Positions 12,092 to 22,442 of a DNA stretch of 64,000 nucleotides are shown piece by piece. Position 1 is the stretch's first letter, and each line of letters opens with the position of its first letter. Made by a program: the position numbers and the translations under genes. Source of the stretch: Zychaea mexicana (taxonomy: Eukaryota > Mucoromycota > Mucoromycetes > Mucorales > Lichtheimiaceae); the NCBI RefSeq assembly GCF_025766255.1, contig NW_026516681.1, forward strand, positions 186,001-250,000, given 5' to 3'. The notes beneath the pieces are model-generated. The model saw nothing but the letters and a program-made list of their open reading frames with translations. It had not been told where the DNA came from and ran no database searches.

Positions 12092-12276
12092 TTCCAGGCT
12101 AGCCGAGTAAAAATTCGGGGTGTTGTGCGAATCCCGTCTTTGGCTTGATCACGTCGTCTCGTGTGGTCTTGGTGGATGATTCATGATGGTTATGCTGCTA
12201 CAGGTGGCGTCATATTTCCAGGCTAGCCGAGTAAAAAACTCCGGGACTTGCGAGAATCCCGTCTTTGGCTTGATCA
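12092..12276 (+). repeat. Direct repeat of a 57-bp segment
   Basis: CCAGGCTAGCCGAGTAAAAA starts at about 12092 and again at about 12219. Each is followed by GAATCCCGTCTTTGGCTTGA, with a variable centre. The intervening DNA is unrelated. Confidence 0.75.
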
Positions 12277-14458
12277 GTCTCTTGACAACAGACTATCACG
12301 GTCAAATGGCGACGACAAACGGGCGCTCTTCCAAATTGGCTTACAAACAAGAACACGCGATACTCAATGGAAACATGGATTGAGAAATTCCAGGTAAAGC
12401 AGCAAATTTATTGTCTGTTGGCGGCGCTATGGCGGCAAACTGATGCGGATATCTGTATTACTCAAACAGATCACGGAGATTACAGCATATGCATACAACA
12501 AGTGCATAGACGAAGCAGCTGCAAGGCCTAGCGAACAGGCTACTTTGGCATGACTCATTCGAGGTGAACATTATATCGGTGGCAAACACAGGCGACATGA
12601 CCTTTTCGCGGATTATTTATATGCGGCATAAATCTCAAGCTTTTCAAGGACTTGTGCGAGACAACCTTAACCCAACAAATAAGCAATGTCAGCAATGTCA
12701 ATTTCCGATATGATGGCAACAAAGCTGGGCACACCACAACTATTGGACCATATCAGCATCAAATCAATGAGATGGCAAAAAAAAAACTGGATCTACTGTC
12801 TGCTCATGGCAACAAAGCAACAGGGGCTTGCCGCAACAACAACAACGCTCAATCAACAAAGGTGGTAACTTCAAATGGTGGCAATGGAGTACAAAAGGGC
12901 ACATCATGGACGTTTGGCGACAGCACACATGACGGTTTGTCCGACGAATCAACATCATTCAACAAGACGACTACTTCTACGTATCGCTGCTTCTGGGGAC
13001 AAAAAAAAGCAAAGAATCAAGGGAACAGTTTTTAATCAACGAAGGGAGCTGATTTATTATCTCCATGTACGACATGAACGTGATAATAATTAAACACAAG
13101 CGCAAGAGCGGCAAGAAACTAGGACGACATACAGCTAAATTTGACAACATTTGCAGCGGTGCATGATGCGGAGCAGCACATTCGACTGGTCGAGTACATG
13201 GAATACACAAATCGCCACTACGGTAACCCCGTCCTATCCGTTATTACGTTGCGGTGACAAGAAACTAAGCGACAATTTCAGCCCACAATCAATCATCAAC
13301 TATTTTATTGTGATGGCAAAAAAAAAACAAGTGGCAACAAGATGCAATGGGCAACAAATTTCAGATCGCACACTTGGACGGAATCGGCCCGCAGCAACTA
13401 CGAGCGACAACAGGGCGCGATTGACACAAAAATGCGGGCTTGGCAACAACATAACAAGGGGCAGCGAAAACGAACCTTGACGACGTCTCGCAGATACTAC
13501 AATTCCAATTTCGCATACAATCATTTGTCCAAGGCATATTTACCTTCACGCGTAGGCATAAGGCGAAATCATGGAGCGATGGCCTCTTAAGTGACTAAAG
13601 ATGCGAGAGCAATGAACTATTGAAAGAGGCAGTTCCGAAAATGCAGCAAGCACACCTGGCTATTCGATCGGACAATGTTAAATTAGCAAGGCGACGGTAG
13701 CCATATCAATCTCTTCTTCTTCTTGGGACAGCAAAGGTGTGACGCGACAAATTTCAACTAAAAATGGAGCGTCATTCCAATGGCGGCAAGAACCATCAAG
13801 GACGACGAGTTCAACTGCTCAAACGAATCTGCAACGAATGCTCTTGGTGCTGAGGCAATTATCATGGCGGAAGATTAGCTTGCACTTGCCGCAATAAGTT
13901 ATTGATGAGGGTCCTTACAGGTAAATACGTGATATCAAGCTAAAATATGAAAATTATGAAGCAATCAACAACACTTGGATCATGCGTACTTAACAATTCT
14001 CTCTTGGTTAGGACGGTTGCACACGGTACTATGCGACGGTACCTTGAATATAGGCCTACACATACGCTCTCACGGCATGCCAAAGGATAGCACAGAGGAG
14101 ATAGCGAGATACGATACTTGCTACTCGCCGTTCACTATTCGACAATAACAAGAAAAACTTGTCCCCAGAGCTGTAGACAGTGGCTATCCACATCGAAATT
14201 GCAGTGGAATCGAGATAACGCCAAGCGTAGCAAACAGATCGTAGTATCTGTATTATGGTAAGAAGCAGTCTAAAGAAATGTAATTGTTACATTCGAATCA
14301 TAACTAAGTAAAATTTCACTTAAATACAGTGTAGTAAACTATCTACGAAAACTTTTTTACAACGAAGCCCTGCTTCCCGGAAGTCCCGTACAAGTCTCCT
14401 CCGACAAATGACTGGTAAGTTAATGTCTAGGTAATGATAGCTCCCACAAACATGACAG

Positions 14459-14537
14459 ATAAAAAAAAAGAAAAAAGAAAAAGAAAAAAGAAAAAGAAAA
14501 AGCAAAAAAAAAGACAAAAAAAAGGAAAAGAAAAAAA
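14459..14537 (+). repeat. Purine (A/G) tract
   Basis: About 79 bp made almost only of A with single G residues (repeats of AAAAAGAAAAAAG), all purine on the plus strand. Confidence 0.9.
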
Positions 14538-16408
14538 TACAAGCAACAAATGGCACAAGATCGGAAACTGAGGCGGAATCCATGCAACGAACCATACCAT
14601 TGCCAAAACAAAGAAACACTATTTATGGTGCGAGACGCTTCAGTACTACATCAAAAGCCTACAGTAGCAGTACTTTGAAGCGAGGTTACGACGAGATGTA
14701 TATCAACATTACATTATAAATCGGCATCGACACTACTGCAACACAATTCATCTTACAAAAATGACGCAATTGCGCAAGTAATACAAGACGAACAGCCGAT
14801 CACGAATTCAAAAAAGCGTTACATTCAAAAGTAAAAGAAAAAAACAACATTCGATATCAAACTGAATACCAATGTAATCATCAAAGAAATCAACGGTAAG
14901 TAGAAGCAAAGACGATGCCGTGTTTAATCTTTACGACGAGATCATCAATAACCAATATTAAAATACATCTATATATTTAGTCTAAACGAAAGCTAAATCA
15001 AATATCGAACTCACAATCATCAAGAAGCATTATTACAACGCAAGAAAAACAAATGTAATCGGATCGAAGGCAATATCATCTCAAGAACGAGCGGTGCATG
15101 AATCCTACCATAATGCACCAACTCAGTGCGCCAAAGCAACTTAAAACATGTCACGCCTCACGAAATGAAAGATGTGGAAGAAAACCGAAACTGAAAGATT
15201 TTAAAAGTTTATAAAAAAGAAAAAAAAAGAACAAGGGGCTATCATTACCGCAGATAAGAACTGACTAACATTTGTAGGACTGGAGATGAGGACATAATAT
15301 TTCCTAGCAGTGGTATTTATATCTACTAGTGTATAGAAACATTTATTATTCGAATTACTTTGTGCAATAAATTTTATGCGTTCAATCAAATCGTACATCA
15401 AAATCTCAAAAGTGACATGCAAACAAGAGCATTTGCTACGTAGAGAGGTTGTTCACTAATAGATTACATGACCGCGCCGAATTCCCATCATACCAGATCA
15501 AGATATACATACGTACCTGCGGAATAAAGGTATTAGTGTAACGTGGCTTTCATAACCTTTCAACTACGCATTATGTCACATGCTCCATCAAATAGATAGA
15601 GAGGGATTCACCCAAGACCACTGAGATGCTTACATAATAATTAAGGGCAGGAGAGACGGTAAAAAAGAGTAAGTTGGGATGTGTGATGAGATTACACATA
15701 TTTTAATACATGATGTGTGCCTAAATGATATATTTGTATCATTATAACAGCATAGCCCTGCGATATACGTAGTATATGTACATTGTGTCAGTCTCGCTTT
15801 TGCTATGCAACTAACGGTTGTGATGTGTATAGCTCTCGTTAGATAGTAGTATCTGTATCAGAAAATGTAACTTATATGTATGCCGTAGCTTCTCCTGATA
15901 GCTTGTACTGTATGCGACTAGGCTGCTAAGCAGTGTATGCATTGTTTATGAGATGAGTAATAAATGGCCCTTGTATGTTACATAGCCCATGTTCCATAAT
16001 TGCAATTCTCCAGAATCAAAGTTGCCTGCTTATCATATGTATGCAATAAAATCTATTATGAGGTTCACCCTCTCTTTCTTTCTACATGGCACCCTTCCAA
16101 AGATATAAGATTCATGTATTTCCAATGATTCAAGCTCAGGAAAGTTTTTATGTACATCTATACCTGCTTCTTGTTTATCTTCAAGCCACTAGCCCAAAGT
16201 CTATTCCATGGACACGTCGCCTTGGAGATTGACATGCTTGTTCTTATCCTGACCATGTTTTTTGCTTGGATAACACTATTGAAATGGGCAAAGGCAAAAC
16301 TACTTATTATAATCAGAGAGTCGGACGGTTCATTGGAATGACGTCTGACAACCATTACTAATATCTTTTAATAATTTCCACGGGCGTAGGAAAAAGCGGG
16401 ATAACTCT

Positions 16409-16500
16409 CACCCCGCTACAATGGATTCGATCAAACCAGTGCCGAGCACAATGGCGTCGAAATCAGTTTCGTCGAGTAGTTGAGGGTTTTCTTTTGACAT
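16409..16500 (-). pseudogene. Rab escort protein first-exon fragment (copy B)
   Basis: Identical to the fragment at 4681-4772: 30 residues from the ATG at 16500, with the VLGTGLIES motif and the same GGTGAG donor. No later exons follow. Its presence in both copies means the loss of the rest of the gene predates the duplication. Confidence 0.6.
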
Positions 16501-17089
16501 TGACAAGGAAAAGTACACGTCCCAGGTTAGGTTTAGGCGGAAACAAAAGAGGATTATCAAAAGGGGAAACGTGGACTTTGGAATATATAGTTCGTTTCCT
16601 TGACAACAACGAAAGCTCACCATATCGAACCTCTCCCGTTGTTGCCTCTCGAGACTCATTACTTTAACATTTGAATAACATTGGCCGGTGCTTGCCAGTT
16701 TGAATCAGTTGGCAAAAATTCTGGATGACTCTGCCGCCAACAAATAAGCAGAATATCGCCCCTAACTTTCATCCGTACAAATCATTCACTATGAGACGAT
16801 GCCGTGAAAAAGTGGATTAAAAACATGTTTTCAAGGTTATCCATATCGACAAGATTACTCATCAGCAGTTCAGAAGGCAAAAAGACACAATAGTTTATTC
16901 GTACATCGACATACACTGTTTTTTTTTTCAATCATAGCTGTTTCTCATAATGATAATGCAATTTAAATATTTTTGCCAAACTATCAAGTGTTTCCGCCTA
17001 TTCTTGACTTACCATGATGCCTCTTATCGTTGGTCAAGATAAATTGTCACCCGACATGCTGTCGCCACAAACTTTTGTATTTCCTTTCT

Positions 17090-18423
17090 ATGGCAACGCG
17101 TAACACAGCCAAGGATCATCTGTCAACACTCCCTAGCGATATACAACACATAGTTTTCAGTCATTTGACTTTTAAGGAACGATGGCATTATGCCTCTGTA
17201 TGCAACGATTGGCGCTCTGCGATTTTGGAATGGCAGGGCATGTGGGAAAGTTTGTCAATGGACGATGGGCACAACATCGTACCTGACCTCCTCCCGTATC
17301 GATCGTGCATCCGTGGATCTGTTGTAAAACAAATACGCGTGCAAGCCAGCTATGACAGAGATCATTCGACAGCTGTAATTAATTTCTTAACCGATCTGAA
17401 ATGCGACGCGATTGAAGAAGGTACGTATAACAACATAACGGTTGCTACATAATAACACTAAAAACTATTGACAAAGTTGAAATATGCTCCAGCCTTGTAA
17501 AACAGTCAGATTTCCTAAAGTTAATTGGTATATGTGGCAGCACACTTGCCCGCGTTTCTATCGCACACGACGAAGAGGACCAGACCAATACCACCCCTGA
17601 CATGATACTGTGTCATTGCCCGAACCTTCGCCATCTGTCCTACTATGGTTTCGTATATGGCGGTGAACAAAATAAACCACAGTTGGCGCCATCGTTCAAA
17701 CACCAGCATCTCGTGGGCTTGAGTTTAGAGTTTTGTAACATTGATAAGGAAGGCAGCTTTGATCCGTTACCGTTCCTGAGAACAGCAACAAATCTCCAGC
17801 GACTCTCCTTGTGCCTGTGTAATATCGTAGCAACTGGCCATTCGCTTCCGTCGCTTTTACGTGAGCATTGTCCAAAACTTGTATCTCTTTTCCTCGCCGG
17901 TTATGAGGATGGTGGAACACTCGACCAGGCAGCATACGACCAGTGCGAATAAAAGTCGAAAACAGTGAACAACCTCTCAACTACCAAGCCTACAGTGAAC
18001 CCCCGCTTTTTGCAACAGCGGGAATACCGTCAAAAAAGTTGCAAAATCTGAGGAACTGCAAAATGTGAATATGTTACACAAGTGGGATCGATAAGCTGGC
18101 AATCACATCTTTCCTTATTTAGTTTAAAAGCTCTTAAATAATAGAATACAATAGTGTATCTCTTTTGTCACTGGTTCGAGTCTCACTGTCTCTGAAGTGT
18201 GAGATTAATATACAATATATAAGGCTAAAGCGGGAAATTGCAGGTCCCGATTTCCAAGTTGCAATCTGCAAAAACCGAGGAATCTGCAATTTTACTAAGT
18301 GTTGAGCGGGAATCTGCTCAAAAAAGTTGCAATAAGTGGGGATCTGCAATAAACGGGGGTGCAAAAAGCGGGGGTTCACTGTATATCTTCTTCTTTGGAG
18401 CGACTTGCTTTGCACGATTCGCA
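17090..18423 (+). pseudogene. F-box/LRR pseudogene (copy B, MITE-split and truncated)
   Basis: Same F-box start (ATG 17090), the same 56-bp intron and the same in-frame TAA (17950-17952) as copy A. One replacement is seen in the LRR part (Phe to Leu, from T6159/C17887). The reading frame after the shared stop is split by the MITE at 17993-18381 and then cut off at 18423, so the last 170 or so codons found in copy A are absent. The shared stop shows the gene was already dead, or already required unusual splicing, before duplication. Confidence 0.7.
17993..18381. mobile_element. 389-bp MITE with TA target site, Tc1/mariner-pogo type
   Basis: Perfect 22-bp terminal inverted repeats begin CAGTGAACCCCCGCTTTTTG at both ends, flanked by TA on each side (17991-17992 and 18382-18383). 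Copy A gives the empty site: CCTATATCTTC at 6261-6271 has a single TA where the element sits in copy B. The interior is noncoding and repeats short GGAATCTGCAA/AAAAGTTGCAA motifs. TA target duplication and CAGT ends fit non-autonomous Tc1/mariner-pogo elements moved by a transposase elsewhere. Confidence 0.9.
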
Positions 18424-19673
18424 TGTGTTACAATATGACTATCTCGATGTTTTGAGCACTAACTTAAACGATGAATCGTCAGGCTGTATCATATGAGAGG
18501 CTCGGCCACTTTAATTAGCACGCCTATCATGTGCCGTCAGCTGGAGCAAGTACCAAATTGATACTGAAGATGTTGCTAATTTATCCAATAAACCGTAACA
18601 TGGTGCCATTGTTAAGTATACTAAATGACCATCAAGAGGCACATCATGGCTCGATGTTTTGTTGTCGTTGCTGACATTGTCTATGATATCCTGTCGTGTA
18701 ATAGTCAAAGAAATAGACAAGCGTCCCGCACTGTTTGCAGTACTAATTCGTGGTACATGTACGACAACGTAATCCAAAAAACTTCAAAATAATAATTAGT
18801 GTCCGCGAAGGATCATATAATTTGGATACTTACAATAGAGTCTGTATCCGCCCCATTGTCAAGCACTCAGGAACGTGATCACAGGGCGATGATGTACTTT
18901 CAATTATTTGATGGTGGTGGCGATACCTCACCACGTACTATGTACATACAGTTGTAGCTATTTTTCAGTGCCATTATCATGTATTGAGTTCTTGCTTCGA
19001 TCCCATTCTCCTGGCTATAGCCTTTCTTACCAATCCACTCGTTCTTTTTGTTGATTCATAGATGACGGGTTACGCACAGACAATGATCCTATCAAGCCAT
19101 CAATATCGATTATTTACATATATATACTGCAGCATCTAGTAATTGTGCCACAAATAACTCGTCAGCACAAATCAAATATGGCTGCCTTGAAGCACGTCAG
19201 TATGATAAGAGCCTGGATGAGCTCGACATGGCATAGCACGCTTTATTCATTGGCTAGTTTTTTGTTATTGTTGCTATCTTTCGTCTTTGGCAAGCCAGTG
19301 CCAGTAAAGGAGGTCATCATCCTTGTTTTACATGATTGCTTCAACGTAGCCCTATTGCACATGCATTGTTCGAAAAGCTGAAGCCAAAGATCAGAACAAA
19401 GGGAGCATAAAGGAGAAGACACAGAAGCGCGCGGTTCACTGTGCATGCTCAACGGCAGTGCATAATACAGGTATTCCATCTTCGCATTCTGGAAAAGCGT
19501 ACGTGGGCTTCAAATGTGTCTTTTGTATGTTTGTAGCTTATACAGATGCCGAGAAAAGTGAATCAAATATACAGTAAAAAGAGGGATGGATCATGTATAT
19601 ACAAGTGGAGAGAGAAAGAAATTGGCGATTTAGAAAATAGAAAGATCCATAGCATGGGATATTCAGTGAGACA

Positions 19674-21095
19674 TTACTTGGCATCGATTTCATATATTTT
19701 TCGCTTGGAACTGGCTTTCGGAGAAGGCATGCAGGGAGGTATCGGTGATGGAATTAAGCCATCGTCTGTCGGTAGAACAATGTCGTCGTCGTCATTGATG
19801 ATGGCAAGCGTGTTTTTCATGATAGTTTTAGCCTGCCACACCAAAGAAAGAAGAGGAATGAACATTTTTGAGAACTGTTCAACAGACGAAGGGAACTCGT
19901 ATAGGCCAAATTTTTTAATTCTCACTACTGAACTATTGGGGCAATCCAGAATGTACAAGGTCAGATTCCTTCCTATTTAGAGACTTGTGTTAATCGAAAT
20001 TGAGAATTGAAATAGGGTATTAATCATTAACAATAAATTAATAAAAGGTTTTAATAATTATATATAAATAATTGTTTAAAAATATATAGGAAAAAATAAA
20101 AAATTAGATTATAATTTTTTTATTTTTGAAACTTTTAACTTTTTTTTTAACTTTTTTTTTAATTCTTTAAAAGGTTTAAGTTCTGTATAAACCTTTTTAA
20201 ATATTTTAAAGTGATATATCTTTTAATGTTTAATGTTTAATTTAAAAAGTGGCGGAATGGTAGTGAGCATACCCTCCTCTACCTGAGGAATACTTGGACA
20301 ATTGGTAGCTTGACAGTGAAAGGAATAACAAATTAATTAGCAATTTATTGCTAAATTAATTGTTATGGATTGATACTCATAGAGAGATTTGGATAAGTTA
20401 AAAATCGATTTCGGGACCCCAAGGTGAATTACATCTTGCAGCTCTCCATTTGGTGCATGTTCTCCAAAATCAATTTTTTCCTATTCCTATAACTCTTTAT
20501 ATGTCTTTCACGTGAGAATTAAAATGGGAGGCAATGTGAGTACTAGATTATGCTTACCAGTTACGATGAAGCCAATGACCTTAAGGTCATGGGTCCTGGT
20601 TGGCGCCATCTTTGACAAACTTGCCAGCATGTCTTTGAGCGTTCTTGGAAGCTTTAGTCTCCCTTCAATGGTAGCTTTTGTGTTGTGCTGGTCGTTGGAG
20701 CATGTCACTTCCAGACAGCCATACTCATGAGCCCCATTAATGAAGATGAGGTCAACCTTTGTTCCTACTAGCTTTCTGTCCAGTAGACCCTCATCATCTG
20801 TCCTCCACGCTTCATTCTTTCTTACTGAGGAGCTAGAACTGGCCTTTTCACCAGTACATGCCAAAGTGATTGGTAAGTTAGGGTGATATAAATCATTAGA
20901 TATCATGCCGTCGTATAGGTTCAAATACCTTTGCACTCGGAGCTTTGACTCATAGAAGCACAACTGGATAAATCCCCATTTCTGGTGAATCAGATCAGCT
21001 TCAATATCATCATTGGCTGGCAGAATATCATATAAGAACAAGTCTAAGATATTGATGATGGATATTTGAGCCCAGTACAAATCAGCTTGTTCGAT
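19674..21095 (-). pseudogene. Uncharacterised Mucorales-type nuclease-like gene, 5'-truncated (left copy)
   Basis: Mirror copy of 26627-28049. Exon parts are 21095-20559 and 19972-19674, separated by a 586-bp intron filled with AT-rich DNA. Encoded blocks are GEKASSSSSVRKN, KVDLIFINGAHEYGCLEV, LKLPRTLKDMLASL, FIVTG then LTLYILDCPNSSVVRI. This order matches, from memory, a large family of uncharacterised Mucoromycota proteins. The D-L-I...E-x-G-x-L-E-V part resembles a PD-(D/E)XK nuclease core, but the usual lysine is missing. No start codon or upstream exon is found after a stop just upstream, so the 5' end seems lost. It differs from the right copy by Asn for Asp and one base in exon 2. Confidence 0.5.
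19973..20558. other. AT-rich, organelle-like DNA within an intron (left)
   Basis: This intron is very AT-rich, with long T and A runs and TTTAATG repeats. It carries a perfect-stem hairpin (ATTAATTAGCAA at about 20332 pairing with TTGCTAAATTAAT after a 4-base loop) and a GC-richer island, GTGGCGGAATGGTAGTGAGC, near 20250. The composition resembles fungal mitochondrial or linear-plasmid DNA rather than the flanking exons. Same sequence in mirror image at 27164-27750. Confidence 0.5.
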
Positions 21096-21328
21096 GGGGT
21101 GGGGGTAATGGGTTTAACACGAAACAGTTATTTACATATCCTCCTTTAGAAGGAAAGAAAATAAACATACTTCTTTCCTTCTAGATAGGATCTTATTCAG
21201 ACATACCTTTTTGAGGTAGATTCTATAAGTATCATTATTCAATGAGAAACTAAATGTCTTTACTTTTTTTAAAAAAAATAGTGTTATTTAATTGATGCTA
21301 TCTAATTTTATTAATTTATTAAAAGAAA

Positions 21329-21979
21329 ATGTTTACAAAAATGTCTTTTAAAATCTTAGCGATCGCCCTATTCCCCCTTTGTATCCTGCGATTAACTTTA
21401 AACTTAGTTTGGGTTATTTCTAGTTATTGGTTTAAAATACTTATTTATAGATGTAATAGATTATTACAAACTTATTATTCTTTATTACAGAATAATATTC
21501 TATCTATTATTAAGTTTATTAAACATAAGTATTACTATTCTACAGATAAAAATCATTTTAGATTTGCATCTGTATTTTTAATTCCTAATAATCTAGTTGA
21601 TTCTATTCATCTTTATTTTATAGAATTTATTCACTTCTTAAATAATAATCTTTCTAACATTTTTACAGGCTCTTTAGGTTCAGTATTACTAGGTTTATTA
21701 ATTTATATTAGTTCTGCCCCTAATTCATCTAATACAAATCCTTCATCAAAAAATACTTTTAATGTTAATTTTGGAGATGGAGGTGCAGGGTCAAATAATC
21801 ATCCATCAGATAGTAATTCTAATAATGATAAACTAATTACTTCTCCTGGAGTTGCTGCGGGAATTATTTCTAGAACAACAATAACTGCTGCAGTTAAAAT
21901 TGCAAAAACAAATCCTAGAAATGGATTGTTTTCAGGTGTTGTTGGTACAGGATTTTTCAGTCTCCTAGCAGATGTTTGA
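21329..21979 (+). CDS. 216-codon AT-rich ORF, mitochondrial/plasmid-like membrane protein (left)
   Basis: ATG at 21329 preceded by TTTATTAAAAGAAA. The codon use is strongly AT-biased (TTA for Leu, AGA for Arg), unlike nearby nuclear exons. Residues 5-40 form a hydrophobic segment (ILAIALFPLCILRLTLNLVW), 110-130 another (GSLGSVLLGLLIYIS). A polar Asn/Ser/Gly-rich linker follows, and the end is Gly/Ala/Thr-rich (GVAAGIISRTTITAAVKIAK). Small Gly/Ala-rich membrane proteins of this style occur as unassigned ORFs in fungal mitochondrial genomes and plasmids; this is recollection, not a search. A GC-rich patch (GCGATCGCCC) sits inside the coding region, as in mitochondrial GC clusters. Identical in the right arm. 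It is probably not expressed in the nucleus. Confidence 0.45.
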   Translation: MFTKMSFKILAIALFPLCILRLTLNLVWVISSYWFKILIYRCNRLLQTYYSLLQNNILSIIKFIKHKYYYSTDKNHFRFASVFLIPNNLVDSIHLYFIEFIHFLNNNLSNIFTGSLGSVLLGLLIYISSAPNSSNTNPSSKNTFNVNFGDGGAGSNNHPSDSNSNNDKLITSPGVAAGIISRTTITAAVKIAKTNPRNGLFSGVVGTGFFSLLADV

Positions 21980-22020
21980 ACTTTTATTTAGACAGAAGGG
22001 ATTTAATTTTAGGCAGAGTG

Positions 22021-22442
22021 GACATGAATGTTAATCTGAGTAGACATGAATAAAAGTTAATCTAGACATGAATAATAATTGATCTGGACATGAATGAAAA
22101 TCGAGCTGGACATGAATGAAAATCGATCTAAACATGAATGAAGATCAAGCTGGACATAAATATAAATTGACCTGGACATGAATGAAAATCGAGCTGGACA
22201 TGAATATAAGTTGACCTGGACATGAATAAAGATCGATCTGCACATGAATATAAAACGATCTGGACATGAATATAAATTGACCTGGACATGAATATAAATC
22301 GATCTGGACATGAGTAAAATCAATCTAGACAAAATAAAAATCAATCTATACATGAATGAAAATCGTTCTGGACAAGAATAATAATCAATCTAAACATGAA
22401 TAATAGATAACCTGACCATAATAACAGTCAAACTGGACATTG
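22021..22442 (+). repeat. 22-bp minisatellite, about 18-19 units (left)
   Basis: The unit is GACATGAATRWAAATYGANCTG. Consecutive GACATGAAT starts fall at 22087, 22109, 22131 and 22153, a constant 22-bp period, with units diverged by 1-5 bases. A 98-codon ORF across it on the minus strand is only the periodic translation of the repeat. Confidence 0.9.

Larger units (their letters stand above)
10923..15592. other. Gene-poor region of degenerate repeats
   Basis: No convincing gene in 4.7 kb. It holds an inverted pair of diverged Pro-rich reading segments (11340-12080), a direct 57-bp repeat (12092-12276), CAA/GGCAAC-rich sequence on the plus strand from 12.3 to 13.9 kb with repeated GATGGCAAAAAAAAAAC at about 12770 and 13311, and a pure purine tract (14459-14537). 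All look like decayed mobile DNA, but I cannot name a family. Confidence 0.45.
15593..18423. repeat. Segmental duplication, copy B (with MITE)
   Basis: Direct copy of 3865-6304 at offset 11,728. It ends abruptly at 18423, where the palindrome begins, so the 3' part of the F-box gene present in copy A is missing here. A 389-bp MITE plus a 2-bp target duplication is the only length difference. The A-rich DNA left of 15593 is unrelated to the DNA left of copy A. Confidence 0.95.

Noticed and set aside
14320..14619. A Phe-rich minus-strand ORF of 99 codons.
   Set aside because: Generated by the purine tract read on the other strand.
18165..18190. GGTTCGAGTC, a near-perfect tRNA B box, inside the MITE.
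   Set aside because: No A box or cloverleaf is around it, and the element has TA-flanked inverted repeats, so it is not a tRNA-derived SINE.
20240..20330. A tRNA-like start (GTGGCGGAATGGTAGTGAGC) in the AT-rich block, also mirrored in the right arm.
   Set aside because: The D-arm-like piece is suggestive, but there is no matching acceptor strand, no T-arm GGTTCGA box and no clean anticodon arm. It may be a tRNA or organelle fragment, not a gene.
22057..22353. A 98-codon ORF rich in Ser/Ile/Tyr (and its mirror copy at 25369-25665).
   Set aside because: It is only the translation of the 22-bp minisatellite; the periodic peptide has no other support.
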